The position numbers were made by a program, and so were the translations under genes. The notes under the pieces are model-generated. The model was not told the DNA's origin, made no database searches, and worked only from the letters and a program-made list of their open reading frames with translations. From an endosymbiont of Galathealinum brachiosum (GTDB lineage: Bacteria > Pseudomonadota > Gammaproteobacteria > SZUA-229), in NCBI GenBank assembly GCA_003349885.1, contig QFXC01000011.1, positions 1 through 64,000 on the forward strand: a stretch of DNA of 64,000 nt, in the 5' to 3' direction. This document shows, in pieces, positions 18,343 through 28,297 of this stretch. Numbering within the stretch: the stretch's first letter is position 1; each line of letters starts with the position of its first letter.

Positions 18343-18377
18343 AAAAAGGCCGACAACTAATTCGTTATCGGCCTTTT
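18343..18377. terminator. Bidirectional rho-independent terminator
   Basis: Stem AAAAGGCCGA / TCGGCCTTTT around a 14-base loop between the convergent polB and Q-rich protein genes, with an A-run before and T-run after. Confidence 0.8.
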
Positions 18378-18397
18378 GTTAGAACAATAATTAAACC

Positions 18398-19057
18398 TTA
18401 ATATCTACGCGGTCCATAATATGGAGCTGGTTGATAATAAGGATTAGGATTGTAATAAACAGGCGCTCTGGTTGCAGGTTGAGGCATATTCATATTTGGC
18501 CCACGATTCCATTGCTGTGATTTAAGCCATTGTTGCTGTTGAGCTTGCATCTGCTTCTTCCATTGAGCCTGTTGAGCTTTCTGCTTCTCAAGCATAGCCT
18601 GTTGCTGCTCAAGCATTTGTGCCTGCTGCTTATCACGCATAGCCTGATGTTCTTTAAACCAGGCGGGTTGCTTTGCTTTATCCAGACCAGGGTGATTTTC
18701 ACTCATTGGAATAGACTGTCTTGATTCCTGCATAGCTTTACGGCGTTCTGCCATCATATCAGCCATTGAATTCTGATTTATCGCCATTGCACTATTTTCA
18801 ACTGGTGTAACACTCTCAATCGCTGGTGCTGTTGCAACAGCATCAACATCTGAACTTCCAGATGATAAAACAATACCCACTATACCTGTTGCAAACATTG
18901 CAACGGTTAGTATTAATGCATATGGTGTTTTATTAGACTGATCTTTTTCAACTACTGTTTCTTCTGATTTACTTTCTTCTTCTGACGGCATAAGTCCCAT
19001 CTCCTCTAGTTTTTTAGCCACTTTTTCATTACTTTTATCTTTAGCTTTTTTTGTCAT
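18398..19057 (-). CDS. Single-pass membrane protein with Gln-rich coiled coil and Pro/Tyr tail
   Basis: 219 residues. A charged N-terminus (residues 1-44) rich in K and E is followed by one membrane segment (near 46-64, LILTVAMFATGIVGIVL). Then comes an Ala/Val linker and a long M/Q/K-rich helix (about 135-185, with repeats such as QAQMLEQQQAM). The tail is Pro/Tyr/Asn-rich (YYNPNPYYQPAPYYGPRRY). I do not recognise a family. It starts 60 bases after the stop of a dynamin-like GTPase on the same strand, so it may be its membrane partner. The low-complexity helix makes homology calls unreliable. Confidence 0.75.
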   Translation of the reverse strand: MTKKAKDKSNEKVAKKLEEMGLMPSEEESKSEETVVEKDQSNKTPYALILTVAMFATGIVGIVLSSGSSDVDAVATAPAIESVTPVENSAMAINQNSMADMMAERRKAMQESRQSIPMSENHPGLDKAKQPAWFKEHQAMRDKQQAQMLEQQQAMLEKQKAQQAQWKKQMQAQQQQWLKSQQWNRGPNMNMPQPATRAPVYYNPNPYYQPAPYYGPRRY

Positions 19058-19116
19058 AATTTATATCCTCTAAAATATGTAATCATTTAACTTCAATATG
19101 GTTAGTTGTTTACCTC

Positions 19117-20613
19117 TTAAATATCCGCATTAGACGACACGGACATGCTTTCTACTTCTTTATCTACATTCTTTGTATCCATTTTTCCGGATGGCATCGC
19201 AAACTGGTCATTTAATTTTTGAATAAATAGATCAGCCTGATTTTTAACTTTCTTTAATGTGTTTTTCGAAAAATAACCCCAACCAATTACCTGCGGCCTG
19301 ATTATGCTATGAAAGAACTGCGTGTTTTTTATAAATGCTCTTTTAATGCTCGCTTTATATGCATCCGAATATTTACCCGTCATTAATTTTTTAAGCTGCT
19401 TAATACCTGCATATTTTCGAGATGTAAAATGTATTACCAGAAGCAGGGAAAAAGCAACTAACGCCCCTGTTAACTGACCACCTGTTGATGAACTCGCCCA
19501 ATCGACAAGAGACAACAGCACCTCAGTAACCGATATGCTCGCCATCATAAGAGCACCGATAATTAACGTTATTGCAGCAATAACAAAAGCATCACGACGT
19601 AAAACACTTCTGCGCCAATCCGATAACATTGAGATTAATTTAGGTAGTTTTTCGTGCTCAATTTCTCGTGCTGTTTTATCTAACGCACCTATAATCCGAT
19701 ACACTCTATCAATATCTATCTGCGCTATTAGATCATTTATTTTATTTAAATCAGTATCACGTTTTTGCTCAAAACGCTTGCGTACAACTTCATCTTCAAT
19801 AACGACTGCTGCATCCGGATTATAAATTGTATAAAACTTCCCTGCGGTCAGACCTTCTGCAGACAATGCTCTTTGCCATGAGGCGATTACGTCTTCAGGA
19901 TTATCCTCTCTAACTGTGGCATCAATCTGGTTTAATATATAAACAAACTTATCCGCATTTTTCTGATAAATTTTATCCGCTACCAGATGTTTCAGAGTAT
20001 CACGCATAGCACCCGGTTCAGGATGGCGAGCATCAAAAAAGATCAGAACCAGATCAGATAAATCAATTATATAATCTGTGATTTTTAATGTTTCAGTTCG
20101 TTGATCGTCCGCATCAAAACCTGGTGAATCTATAAAAATCCGACCTTTTGATTTGATATCCGGACAGGTCTTCATTTGCATATAAGTATTAATTCGATCA
20201 CTTGCACCGGGACAGACTTTCTCAAGCACATCAGCCATGTGATAAAAAGGAAAACGTGGATCCGCTTCCAGTGAAATACCTGGTAATACCCGTGCCTGTT
20301 TTTCTGCCGAATAACAAATCACTGTAAATTTATCATCTACAGCCTGTGTACCTGTTTCCTGCAAAGGCGTATTGAGATAGTGATTAATAAAGGTAGATTT
20401 ACCCGCAGAGAAAGTCCCAAGAACTGAAATCAGCGGCCACCAGGGTATCTGGTTCGCATAAGATTCATCTCGGGCTAACAAACCCATTCGATAACCCACT
20501 TTATCAAGCTTTCTAAATTCCTGAACAGCGTTAACCAAAAGAGGGTTTTCAGTAGCCAGATGATTTTCCAGCTGCTCCAGACGTTGCTTTATCTGACTAT
20601 CCGCTCCAAACAT
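19117..20613 (-). CDS. Dynamin-like/EHD-like membrane GTPase
   Basis: About 498 residues. The P-loop is LGTFSAGKSTFIN (near residue 66), the switch I Thr lies in QETGTQAVDDKFT, G3 is DSPG (near 165) and G4 is NQID (near 235). Two hydrophobic segments near 345-370 and 385-405 would anchor it in the membrane, and a basic C-terminal helical region follows. GTFSAGKS is the sequence typical of the dynamin/EHD superfamily. Bacterial members remodel or repair membranes, but this one is uncharacterised. Start: ATG 20613 with GGAA six bases before; a TTG at 20625 is possible. The Q-rich membrane protein is next in the likely operon. Confidence 0.85.
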   Translation of the reverse strand: MFGADSQIKQRLEQLENHLATENPLLVNAVQEFRKLDKVGYRMGLLARDESYANQIPWWPLISVLGTFSAGKSTFINHYLNTPLQETGTQAVDDKFTVICYSAEKQARVLPGISLEADPRFPFYHMADVLEKVCPGASDRINTYMQMKTCPDIKSKGRIFIDSPGFDADDQRTETLKITDYIIDLSDLVLIFFDARHPEPGAMRDTLKHLVADKIYQKNADKFVYILNQIDATVREDNPEDVIASWQRALSAEGLTAGKFYTIYNPDAAVVIEDEVVRKRFEQKRDTDLNKINDLIAQIDIDRVYRIIGALDKTAREIEHEKLPKLISMLSDWRRSVLRRDAFVIAAITLIIGALMMASISVTEVLLSLVDWASSSTGGQLTGALVAFSLLLVIHFTSRKYAGIKQLKKLMTGKYSDAYKASIKRAFIKNTQFFHSIIRPQVIGWGYFSKNTLKKVKNQADLFIQKLNDQFAMPSGKMDTKNVDKEVESMSVSSNADI

Positions 20614-21138
20614 GAACGATTCCAATTTAAATGATTAAAATTAATTGCAGGCTTGAACACGGACACTAAAACAACTGTCTCGCCCTGCATCAATAAATAA
20701 ATAAAGAACTTTAGTGGATTTTACCCCATAAAAGTTCATTCCCTTTGCTTTATAACAACAGATTCTAATATTAATAGATATTTATAGAGTTTTTAACAAA
20801 CTATGTTAATTATCTTCAAATAACAGACGAATGACATATATACATGAGATCACTAAGCAATTAAAAATGCTCTATCTACCCCAAATACAGCTTTATACGG
20901 CAAAGTGAGGCGGCTTAAACCCTTTGTTGATAATTATGTGCTAAAATACTAATTCAATACTTAGAATAGTTTCCACGGCCTTCCACAGTTAGCATACCCT
21001 AAGCAGTAAGCCTGTTGTTTTATTTGTGAACATATTCATGGTATATCGATAGCTCCCCTTAAAAGTGGACTATGCTCACTAATACTGTGTACATGGCTTT
21101 CTATTGCCATTACACGCCCTATCATATAGGCAAAACAC
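20614..21138 (+). other. 525-base intergenic region and probable long deaD leader
   Basis: No reading frame with support was seen. The right half should hold the deaD promoter and a long 5' leader. A TTGATA at 20927-20932 and TAAAAT at 20942-20947 are present, but their spacing is poor, so I do not call a promoter. Cold-shock helicase genes often have leaders of this size. Confidence 0.4.
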
Positions 21139-22956
21139 ATGACTACCGACACGGTAACCTCATTCAGTGATTTATCACTGGATAAATCACTTCTTAAATC
21201 GATAAAAGACCTGGGTTATGAGACACCTTCAGCTATTCAGGCAGAAGCTATTCCCTTATTAATAGATGGACGAGACATCATTGGTCAGGCACAAACGGGC
21301 ACGGGTAAGACAGCCGCTTTCGCTCTGCCAATTCTGTCTAATCTCGATTTAAAGCAGAAAGATCCACAGGTTTTAGTTTTAGCACCTACTCGTGAACTTG
21401 CTATACAGGTCGCTGAAGCATTCCAGAAATATGCCAAAAATCTGAAAGGCTTCCATGTTCTGCCTGTATACGGCGGACAGGACTACAGAGGTCAGATCAG
21501 CGCTCTTAAAAGAGGAGTGCATGTTGTTGTGGGTACACCAGGTCGTGTAATGGATCACATGCGCCGTGGCACAATGAATTTAGAAAATCTCAAAGTACTC
21601 GTATTAGATGAAGCCGATGAAATGTTACGCATGGGTTTTATCGATGATGTCGAGTGGGTACTGGAACAAACGCCGAATAGCAGACAAATTGCCCTGTTTT
21701 CAGCCACCATGCCACAGCAGATACGTCGAATAGCAACCAAATATCTGAATAACCCAGAACAGGTTACTATCAAACAAAAAACCGCTACTGCCAGCACCAT
21801 TCGCCAGCGTTTCTGGCCCGTTAGTGGTGTGCACAAACTGGATGCATTAACCCGTATTCTTGAAGCCGAAGAATTTGATGCCATGATTATTTTTGTGCGC
21901 ACTAAAAATTCAACAGTAGAATTAGCAGACAAACTCGAAGCTCGAGGTTATGCCGCTGCAGCAATCAATGGTGACATTCAACAAAAGCAACGTGAACGCT
22001 CTGTTCAAAGCTTAAAAAACGGCAAACTGGATATTCTAGTCGCAACAGACGTTGCAGCCCGCGGACTTGATGTGCCACGCATTAGCCATGTATTAAACTA
22101 TGACATTCCCCACGATACCGAATCCTATATTCACCGAATTGGCCGTACAGGCCGTGCAGGCCGTGAAGGTGATGCCATTCTTTTCGTAGCTCCTCGCGAA
22201 AAACGCTTACTAAGTGCAATCGAACGCGCAACCAAGAAAAGCATCGAGATGATGGAACTACCATCAACTGAACTTATAAATGAGCAGCGTATAGATAAGT
22301 TCAAACAACGTATCAGCGAAACACTGGAATCACAGAAGCTGGATGTTTTCCGTAAAATGATTGAAGACTATCAGAAGGAACATGATACACCCGAGCTTGA
22401 AATTGCTGCGGCTCTTGCTCACCTTTTACAGGGTCAATCTCCTTTTCTTTTACAGAACAAACCACAAAAGAAAATGGATAAAAGCTGGAAAGACAGCGAT
22501 CGCTCATCAGACAGAAAACCCTCTCGCCGGGATCGTGAGCGCGACCGGGGTAGAGACCGTGGTGAACGTAATCAGGAAAGAGGCCGTGATCGGTCATCCA
22601 GAAGAGATAATCCACCCGCAGAAGACATGGCAAGTTACCGCATAGAAGTCGGTAACAACCACGACGTTAAACCCGGCAATATTGTCGGCGCTATTGCAAA
22701 TGAAGCCAATCTGGACAGTAAAAATATTGGCCACATAAAAATATATGACGATTACAGTCTGGTAGACCTGCCCGATGGCATGCCGAAAGAAGTTTTTAAT
22801 GATCTGAAAAAAGTATGGGTCTCGGGACAACAGTTAAAAATTTCACGACTGGTAACAGGTGATGAAAAAAGAACCTTAAAAATTGACAAGAAAAAATCCA
22901 AGAACCGAAAACGTGATAAGAAAAATGTCGGTAAGCGTCGTAAGACCAAAAAATAA
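21139..22956 (+). CDS. deaD: DEAD-box RNA helicase DeaD/CsdA
   Basis: 605 residues. Helicase motifs occur in order: Q motif TPSAIQAEAIP, I AQTGTGKT, Ia PTRELA, Ib TPGRV, II DEAD, III SAT, IV IIFVRT, V DVAARGLD and VI HRIGRTGRAGR. Residues ~450-495 are an R/D/E-rich linker (DRERDRGRDRGERNQERGRDR), and then a DbpA-type RNA-binding fold follows (YRIEVGNNHDVKPGNIVGAI). The tail is Lys-rich. The length and the C-terminal RRM-like domain point to DeaD/CsdA rather than RhlB or RhlE. It unwinds structured RNA in ribosome assembly and mRNA decay, especially in the cold. Confidence 0.93.
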   Translation: MTTDTVTSFSDLSLDKSLLKSIKDLGYETPSAIQAEAIPLLIDGRDIIGQAQTGTGKTAAFALPILSNLDLKQKDPQVLVLAPTRELAIQVAEAFQKYAKNLKGFHVLPVYGGQDYRGQISALKRGVHVVVGTPGRVMDHMRRGTMNLENLKVLVLDEADEMLRMGFIDDVEWVLEQTPNSRQIALFSATMPQQIRRIATKYLNNPEQVTIKQKTATASTIRQRFWPVSGVHKLDALTRILEAEEFDAMIIFVRTKNSTVELADKLEARGYAAAAINGDIQQKQRERSVQSLKNGKLDILVATDVAARGLDVPRISHVLNYDIPHDTESYIHRIGRTGRAGREGDAILFVAPREKRLLSAIERATKKSIEMMELPSTELINEQRIDKFKQRISETLESQKLDVFRKMIEDYQKEHDTPELEIAAALAHLLQGQSPFLLQNKPQKKMDKSWKDSDRSSDRKPSRRDRERDRGRDRGERNQERGRDRSSRRDNPPAEDMASYRIEVGNNHDVKPGNIVGAIANEANLDSKNIGHIKIYDDYSLVDLPDGMPKEVFNDLKKVWVSGQQLKISRLVTGDEKRTLKIDKKKSKNRKRDKKNVGKRRKTKK

Positions 22957-23021
22957 CAGGTTTTAAATCTATTGATCTAAACTATACTAATAACCTGCAT
23001 TACTTTAGGTTATTAGGATAG

Positions 23022-26000
23022 ATGACTGATAAAAACACTTCTGTTGGTGTAACACGCCGAGAGTACAACCAGTATGTAGCAACTGAGTCTATTGAAGACT
23101 ACGCTTTGCGTTATACACCCGCCAGCCACCGTAAATGGTCTGAATTTATGGTGGCGAATACGGCATTCGGCAATACCTCTTTCCTGGCGCTGGAAGCAAT
23201 AGGCGCCAGCATTGCCATTAGTTATGGCTTTCAAAATGCCTTCTGGGGAATTCTTTCTGCCTCGATTATTATTTTTCTAATGGGTTTACCCATTTGTTAT
23301 CAGGCCGCTAAAAATAATATTGATATTGATCTGTTAACCCGAGCTGCAGGTTTTGGGTATTTTGGCTCAACTATCACATCCCTTATCTACGCTACTTTCT
23401 GTTTCATTTTCTTTGCACTGGAAGCCGCCATTATGGCTCAGGCAATATACCTTTACACCGGTTTACCTCTGGCTATTGGTTACGCTCTTTGTTCAATCAT
23501 TATAATTCCCATTGTATTTTATGGTATGAGCGCAATCAGTCGCTTACAGTTTTTAACACAACCAGTCTGGTTCGTATTGATGGTTTTACCCTTTATTGTT
23601 GTGCTCAATAAAGAACCAGAATTACTCACTCACTTTTTTGAATTTACCGGAAACATATCTAACAGCTCTGAATTTTCAACTTACTATTTTGGTTTTTCCA
23701 TGGGCATCTCTCTCGCACTAATAGCGCAGATTGGAGAACAGGTAGATTACCTGCGTTTTATGCCTGATAAAACCAGTAATAACAGAATAAAATGGTGGGC
23801 ATCCGTTATTCTGGCAGGCCCTGGATGGATCATTATTGGTTTTTTAAAACAGATTGGTGGCATCCTGCTTGCGGCTCTTTTAATTATTGCAGGCGCTTCA
23901 GATTTTGAAATAAGAGAACCAATACATATGTATAACACTGCTTACACATATGTATTTGATAATCCGTCTACCGCATTAACCATTAGTTTAATTTTCGTTA
24001 TCATTTCACAAATTAAAATTAATGTAACCAATGCTTATGCCGGATCATTAGCATGGTCTAATTTCTTCTCACGCATAACTCATGCTCACCCCGGTCGTGT
24101 TGTCTGGCTTATATTTAATATATCAATTGCATTATTATTAATGGAAATGGGTGTTTTTGATGTACTCGAAAAAATACTTGGCCTTTACTCAACTATTGCC
24201 ATTGCCTGGATATCTGCAATAGTTGCCGACCTTGTTATTAATAAACCTCTTGGACTAAGCCCTCCAGTCATTGAGTTTAAACGTGCGCATTTATTCAATA
24301 TAAACCCGGTAGGCGTATTCAGCACACTCATAGCATCGGTTTCGGCTATTTTATGTTTTGCCGGTTTTTTTGGTTATGAACTTCAGGCATTTTCCTCAAT
24401 CGTTGCATTAGTTTTAGCTTTTATTTTATCTCCTTTTATTGCCTTTATTACAAAAGGAAAATACTACATCGCAAGAGAGTCACTGATTCTTGACAAGACT
24501 AAATTACATAAATGTGGTGTTTGTGGAATTCAGTACCATGCCATAGACATGGCCAGCTGCACGATGTATGACACTAACATATGTTCTCTTTGCTGCTCTC
24601 TGGAATCTCGCTGCCACGACGAATGCAAACCAGCAACCGAATTTAAACTCAGTAAAAAAATATCCTCAAGACTAGACGATTTTTTCAGCTCTTATCTACA
24701 ATCAAATTCTACACATCGAATAATCAGTTTCGCTTTAACATTTATCGGTTTATTAGGCTTAATCGGTTTTATTCTTTTGACCACCTACACTGTAAGAGCA
24801 ATCGACCTGGATGCAGCTTCATTACAAATCATAAAAAACACATATATTAATTTATTTTATATACTTTCTTTGATTTCATTAGTTGCTGCATGGTTAATAG
24901 TGTTAATGCACGAAGATCGTGAGTTTGTTGAAAGCGAATTGAAATATAAAAACCAGGAACTAATTAACAGTAAAACACGTTACCACCAGATTTTTGAAGA
25001 TAACTCCCTAATCAAAATAATTATCGACCCTGCCTCAGGAAAACTTGTAGAAACTAATAATGCTGCAGTCAAATTTTATGGTTACGATTCTGATACACTT
25101 TCAAATCTGCTTATTTTTGACCTCAACACAACCCCCAAAGACCAGGTAAAAACACTTATAAATAAAGTAAAAAACAAAGAGATAAACAGCTTCACGACAC
25201 AACACAAATTAGCTTCTGGTGAATTACGTGATGTAGAAATATTCCCCTGCCTTATACATACCGATGAAGGTGAATTTATTTACTCTGTAGTCATCGACAT
25301 TACTAACCGTTTACTCGTTGAGCAAAAATTAATTCAAAGCGAAAACCGTCTTGATCTTGCAATGTCAGTTGCTAATGATGGCATCTGGGACTGGAACATG
25401 GAAACCAATGAGGTTTTATTTGACGACCGTTATTACACCATGGCGGGCTATCAGGTCAGGGAGTTCCCTCAAACATTTGAAGAATGGAATAAACGCGTTC
25501 ATAAATATGATATTGAAAAAGTAATGAATTCAATTCTGCAATACACGTCTGGTGAAATTAATATATTTGATGTTAATTTTAGATTTTTATGTAAAAACAA
25601 TCATTATATGTGGATACGCGGACGAGGAAAAATAGTTGAAGTTAACTCACAGGGAAAACCATCACGCTTTATAGGCACTCACTCTGATATTTCACAACAA
25701 AAAATTGCTGAAGAAGCCTTAACTCAATCAACAAAAATGAAAGCGGTTGGCCAGCTCACAGGTGGCATAGCGCATGACTTCAATAATATTCTGGCTATTA
25801 TTCTAGGTAACATTGAATTAATGGAAGATGATATCAACTTCACGGATAAACTCAGAAAGAGATTCGACTCTATAACACACGCCACTCAGAGAGCTATTGA
25901 CTTAACAAAAAATCTACTCACCTACTCACGTATTGAAGAAACCAATACTCAGGTTATCAATATTAATTCGTCGATAAACAAATTACTCAGCCTGATTGAT

Positions 26001-26840
26001 CAATCATTAACCCCTATGATTAAAGTCATTTTTTTACCAGTAAAAGATGCCTGGATGACTGAAATCAACCCATCTGATTTTGAAAACTCATTATTAAACC
26101 TTGCCATCAATGCGCGTGATGCAATGCAGGGCGAAGGTATATTAACAATCAGTACTTTCAACACATATATCGAAAACCATAAAGGTTTAAAATCGGGTGA
26201 TTATATAGAAATTGATATATCAGATACCGGATCAGGCATTAATGAACAGGCGCTTAAACATATCTTCGAGCCGTTCTTTACAACTAAAGAGCAGGGGAAA
26301 GGCACAGGACTTGGCCTTTCTATGGTTCACGGCTTTGTTAATCGCTCCAGAGGTTTAATCACAGCTGAATCTGAAATGGGCACAGGCACCACATTTAAAT
26401 TATATCTACCTAGACATACTGGTAATAAGTTAACTGAGCCCTCCCCCGAGACGGCGTTATCAGAAAATATAACCGGAAAAGAGACATTACTACTTGTCGA
26501 TGATGAAATTCAACTACTGGAATTAGCAGAAGAATCACTATCTGACTCAGGTTATCAGATACTAACAACAGATAATGCAAAAAGTGCTTTAGAAATTTTA
26601 AAGCATAATCCCGATATCAAGCTGTTATTTAGCGATATTGTAATGCCAGATATGAATGGTTACGAACTAGCTGAGCGAGCACACAAACTATATCCACATT
26701 TAAAGATATTACTTACTTCAGGTGATACAAGTAAAGTCGTTATAAATAACAGTTATCAACATACACCTGAAGATCTACTAAATAAGCCTTACTCTCAATT
26801 AATGTTACATAAATCAATTAGAGATTTACTGGATAGCTAA
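23022..26840 (+). CDS. NCS1-type permease fused to a hybrid sensor histidine kinase
   Basis: 1272 residues. Residues ~20-490 form about 12 membrane helices resembling the purine/cytosine (NCS1) permease fold (RYTPASHRKWSEFMVANTAF, LEAIGASIAISYGF). A cysteine cluster at ~498-540 (C498-x2-C501, then CSLCC and CHDEC) looks like a metal site. Two more membrane helices (~565-625) follow, then two PAS domains (~655-770 and ~773-900). HisKA follows with GGIAHDFNN (His918), then an ATPase with EPFFTTKEQGKGTGLGLS and a receiver with Asp1205 (SDIVMP). The design parallels CbrA, in which a transporter-like module feeds a kinase. The ligand is unknown. I recall similar fusions in other gammaproteobacteria. 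No DNA-binding partner is adjacent. Confidence 0.88.
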   Translation: MTDKNTSVGVTRREYNQYVATESIEDYALRYTPASHRKWSEFMVANTAFGNTSFLALEAIGASIAISYGFQNAFWGILSASIIIFLMGLPICYQAAKNNIDIDLLTRAAGFGYFGSTITSLIYATFCFIFFALEAAIMAQAIYLYTGLPLAIGYALCSIIIIPIVFYGMSAISRLQFLTQPVWFVLMVLPFIVVLNKEPELLTHFFEFTGNISNSSEFSTYYFGFSMGISLALIAQIGEQVDYLRFMPDKTSNNRIKWWASVILAGPGWIIIGFLKQIGGILLAALLIIAGASDFEIREPIHMYNTAYTYVFDNPSTALTISLIFVIISQIKINVTNAYAGSLAWSNFFSRITHAHPGRVVWLIFNISIALLLMEMGVFDVLEKILGLYSTIAIAWISAIVADLVINKPLGLSPPVIEFKRAHLFNINPVGVFSTLIASVSAILCFAGFFGYELQAFSSIVALVLAFILSPFIAFITKGKYYIARESLILDKTKLHKCGVCGIQYHAIDMASCTMYDTNICSLCCSLESRCHDECKPATEFKLSKKISSRLDDFFSSYLQSNSTHRIISFALTFIGLLGLIGFILLTTYTVRAIDLDAASLQIIKNTYINLFYILSLISLVAAWLIVLMHEDREFVESELKYKNQELINSKTRYHQIFEDNSLIKIIIDPASGKLVETNNAAVKFYGYDSDTLSNLLIFDLNTTPKDQVKTLINKVKNKEINSFTTQHKLASGELRDVEIFPCLIHTDEGEFIYSVVIDITNRLLVEQKLIQSENRLDLAMSVANDGIWDWNMETNEVLFDDRYYTMAGYQVREFPQTFEEWNKRVHKYDIEKVMNSILQYTSGEINIFDVNFRFLCKNNHYMWIRGRGKIVEVNSQGKPSRFIGTHSDISQQKIAEEALTQSTKMKAVGQLTGGIAHDFNNILAIILGNIELMEDDINFTDKLRKRFDSITHATQRAIDLTKNLLTYSRIEETNTQVININSSINKLLSLIDQSLTPMIKVIFLPVKDAWMTEINPSDFENSLLNLAINARDAMQGEGILTISTFNTYIENHKGLKSGDYIEIDISDTGSGINEQALKHIFEPFFTTKEQGKGTGLGLSMVHGFVNRSRGLITAESEMGTGTTFKLYLPRHTGNKLTEPSPETALSENITGKETLLLVDDEIQLLELAEESLSDSGYQILTTDNAKSALEILKHNPDIKLLFSDIVMPDMNGYELAERAHKLYPHLKILLTSGDTSKVVINNSYQHTPEDLLNKPYSQLMLHKSIRDLLDS

Positions 26841-26942
26841 ATCATTAACTATAAAATAGACAAAGTGCTATTTATACCCTTTATTATTAGCTCTAATTGA
26901 GATGCAATACTAAAAAATGCTTCAACCAGTCATCCAATCAGT

Positions 26943-26984
26943 CACTCATGACTCACATTCCATGGTACTATGAGTGGCATTTTT
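26943..26984 (+). terminator. Possible terminator after the permease-kinase gene
   Basis: CACTCAT (26943-26949) pairs with ATGAGTG (26970-26976), followed by GCATTTTT. It ends three bases before one candidate start of the next gene, so it may instead be a leader hairpin. Confidence 0.4.
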
Positions 26985-26986
26985 CA

Positions 26987-28252
26987 ATGCAGACAGATTT
27001 TTTAAATATGAAATTTAATAAAAGTTTCGACTCCTCGAACACCATCCCCCCTAATGCGATAGAAAATGCTATCTCGCAAATGGAAAACGGCATGCTATAT
27101 CGATATGGACATATCGATGGTGATAGTGAAGTTTCCAAACTGGAAGCCGCTTTCGGTGAGTACACCGGGCATAAATACGTTGTTGCCGTTAATTCCTGTG
27201 GAAGCGCGATGTTTATTGCCCTCAAAGCCATGGGCATTAAACCGGGCGAAGGTGTTTTTACCAATGCTTTTACCTTTACAGCCGTACCTAGCAGTATCGT
27301 TCATGCTAATGCTGTACCCGTTTATGTTGAATGCAATGATCAATATGTTATTGATTTAAAAGACTTTAAAAAACAGATTGCTGACAATCCAGACGTTAAA
27401 TACTTCATTCTTTCTCATATGCGCGGCCACATTGCTGAACTGGACAAGATCAAGGCTCTTTGCGATGAGAACGGCATCAGACTGATAGAAGATTGCGCAC
27501 ATGGCCTTGGCAAACGCTGGAATGCAGAAGACATGGATAAAAGTCATTTTGTAGGCCACCACTGCGAAGTAGCCTGTTACAGCACACAAAGCCATAAAAT
27601 ACTCAATTCAGGTGAAGGTGGCTTTATAGCAACAAACGATGAAAAACTGGCCGCTTACTGCATTCTTGCCGCCGGTTCATATGAAGGCCTGTATAAAAAA
27701 CACCTGGCTCGCCCTATGGATGACAATCTGTTTGAAAGCATCAAATTTGATGTACCAAACTTTAGCCTGCGTATGAATAACCTGACAGCTTCCATATTAC
27801 GTCCACAGGTAGAATTAATTGATGAACGCATCGCATCGTATAAGGAAAAATACGAACGCATAATCGACATTCTTTCACCCGTAGAACACATTCATATTCC
27901 CGCCCCTGTAGACAACGCTGAAAATGTGGGAGATAGCCTGCAATTTAATCTGATTGATTTTGATGAATCCGACGTGGCAAATTTCATAGATAATGCAGCT
28001 GAAAAAGGCGTTATAATTCAAGTATTTGGAAGAAATAACAATGCTCGTGATTTTCGTAACTGGCAATATTCCTTTAAAGATATGCCTGCCTGCGATAAAA
28101 CGGCAAAACTGATTTCCTTTGCCTGCGATCTACGCTTACCCATGTCTTTCACACTGGAAGATATAGAGATAATAGGCACTATCATTACAGAGGTTATGGC
28201 TGAAACCACTGCTGCCATACCTTCATCTAAAATGACAGCTGCTGCAGGTTAA
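26987..28252 (+). CDS. DegT/DnrJ/EryC1/StrS-family PLP aminotransferase
   Basis: About 421 residues. The family signatures are an N-terminal GHIDGDSEVSKLEAAFGEYTGHKYVVAVNSCGSAM, AFTFTAVPSSIVHANAVPVYVE, LIEDCAHGLG (Asp of the PLP ring-nitrogen contact) and the Schiff-base Lys in STQSHKILNSGEGGFI. Such enzymes usually transaminate nucleotide-linked keto sugars; the substrate here cannot be read. No sugar-nucleotide genes lie nearby, so it stands outside the usual cell-surface cluster. Start: ATG 26987 or 27008. A longer frame from 26897 would run through the hairpin at 26943-26984 and adds a non-conserved segment. Confidence 0.82.
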   Translation: MQTDFLNMKFNKSFDSSNTIPPNAIENAISQMENGMLYRYGHIDGDSEVSKLEAAFGEYTGHKYVVAVNSCGSAMFIALKAMGIKPGEGVFTNAFTFTAVPSSIVHANAVPVYVECNDQYVIDLKDFKKQIADNPDVKYFILSHMRGHIAELDKIKALCDENGIRLIEDCAHGLGKRWNAEDMDKSHFVGHHCEVACYSTQSHKILNSGEGGFIATNDEKLAAYCILAAGSYEGLYKKHLARPMDDNLFESIKFDVPNFSLRMNNLTASILRPQVELIDERIASYKEKYERIIDILSPVEHIHIPAPVDNAENVGDSLQFNLIDFDESDVANFIDNAAEKGVIIQVFGRNNNARDFRNWQYSFKDMPACDKTAKLISFACDLRLPMSFTLEDIEIIGTIITEVMAETTAAIPSSKMTAAAG

Positions 28253-28259
28253 CTACTTT

Positions 28260-28291
28260 TCTGGTTGGAGTCAGTAGTGACTCCAACCAGA
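28260..28291. terminator. Hairpin between convergent genes
   Basis: A perfect 14-base inverted repeat TCTGGTTGGAGTCA / TGACTCCAACCAGA with loop GTAG lies between the aminotransferase and msrB genes. The T-runs are weak, but position and strength favour a two-way terminator. Confidence 0.65.
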
Positions 28292-28297
28292 CTTCTG

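Noticed and set aside
22313-22645. Open frames overlapping the C-terminal part of deaD on both strands
   Set aside because: They arise from the Arg/Asp/Glu repeat codons of the helicase linker; no homology or start signals.
27066-28218. Several long frames on either strand within the aminotransferase gene
   Set aside because: The aminotransferase frame carries all motifs; the others lack start signals and are explained by its codon use.
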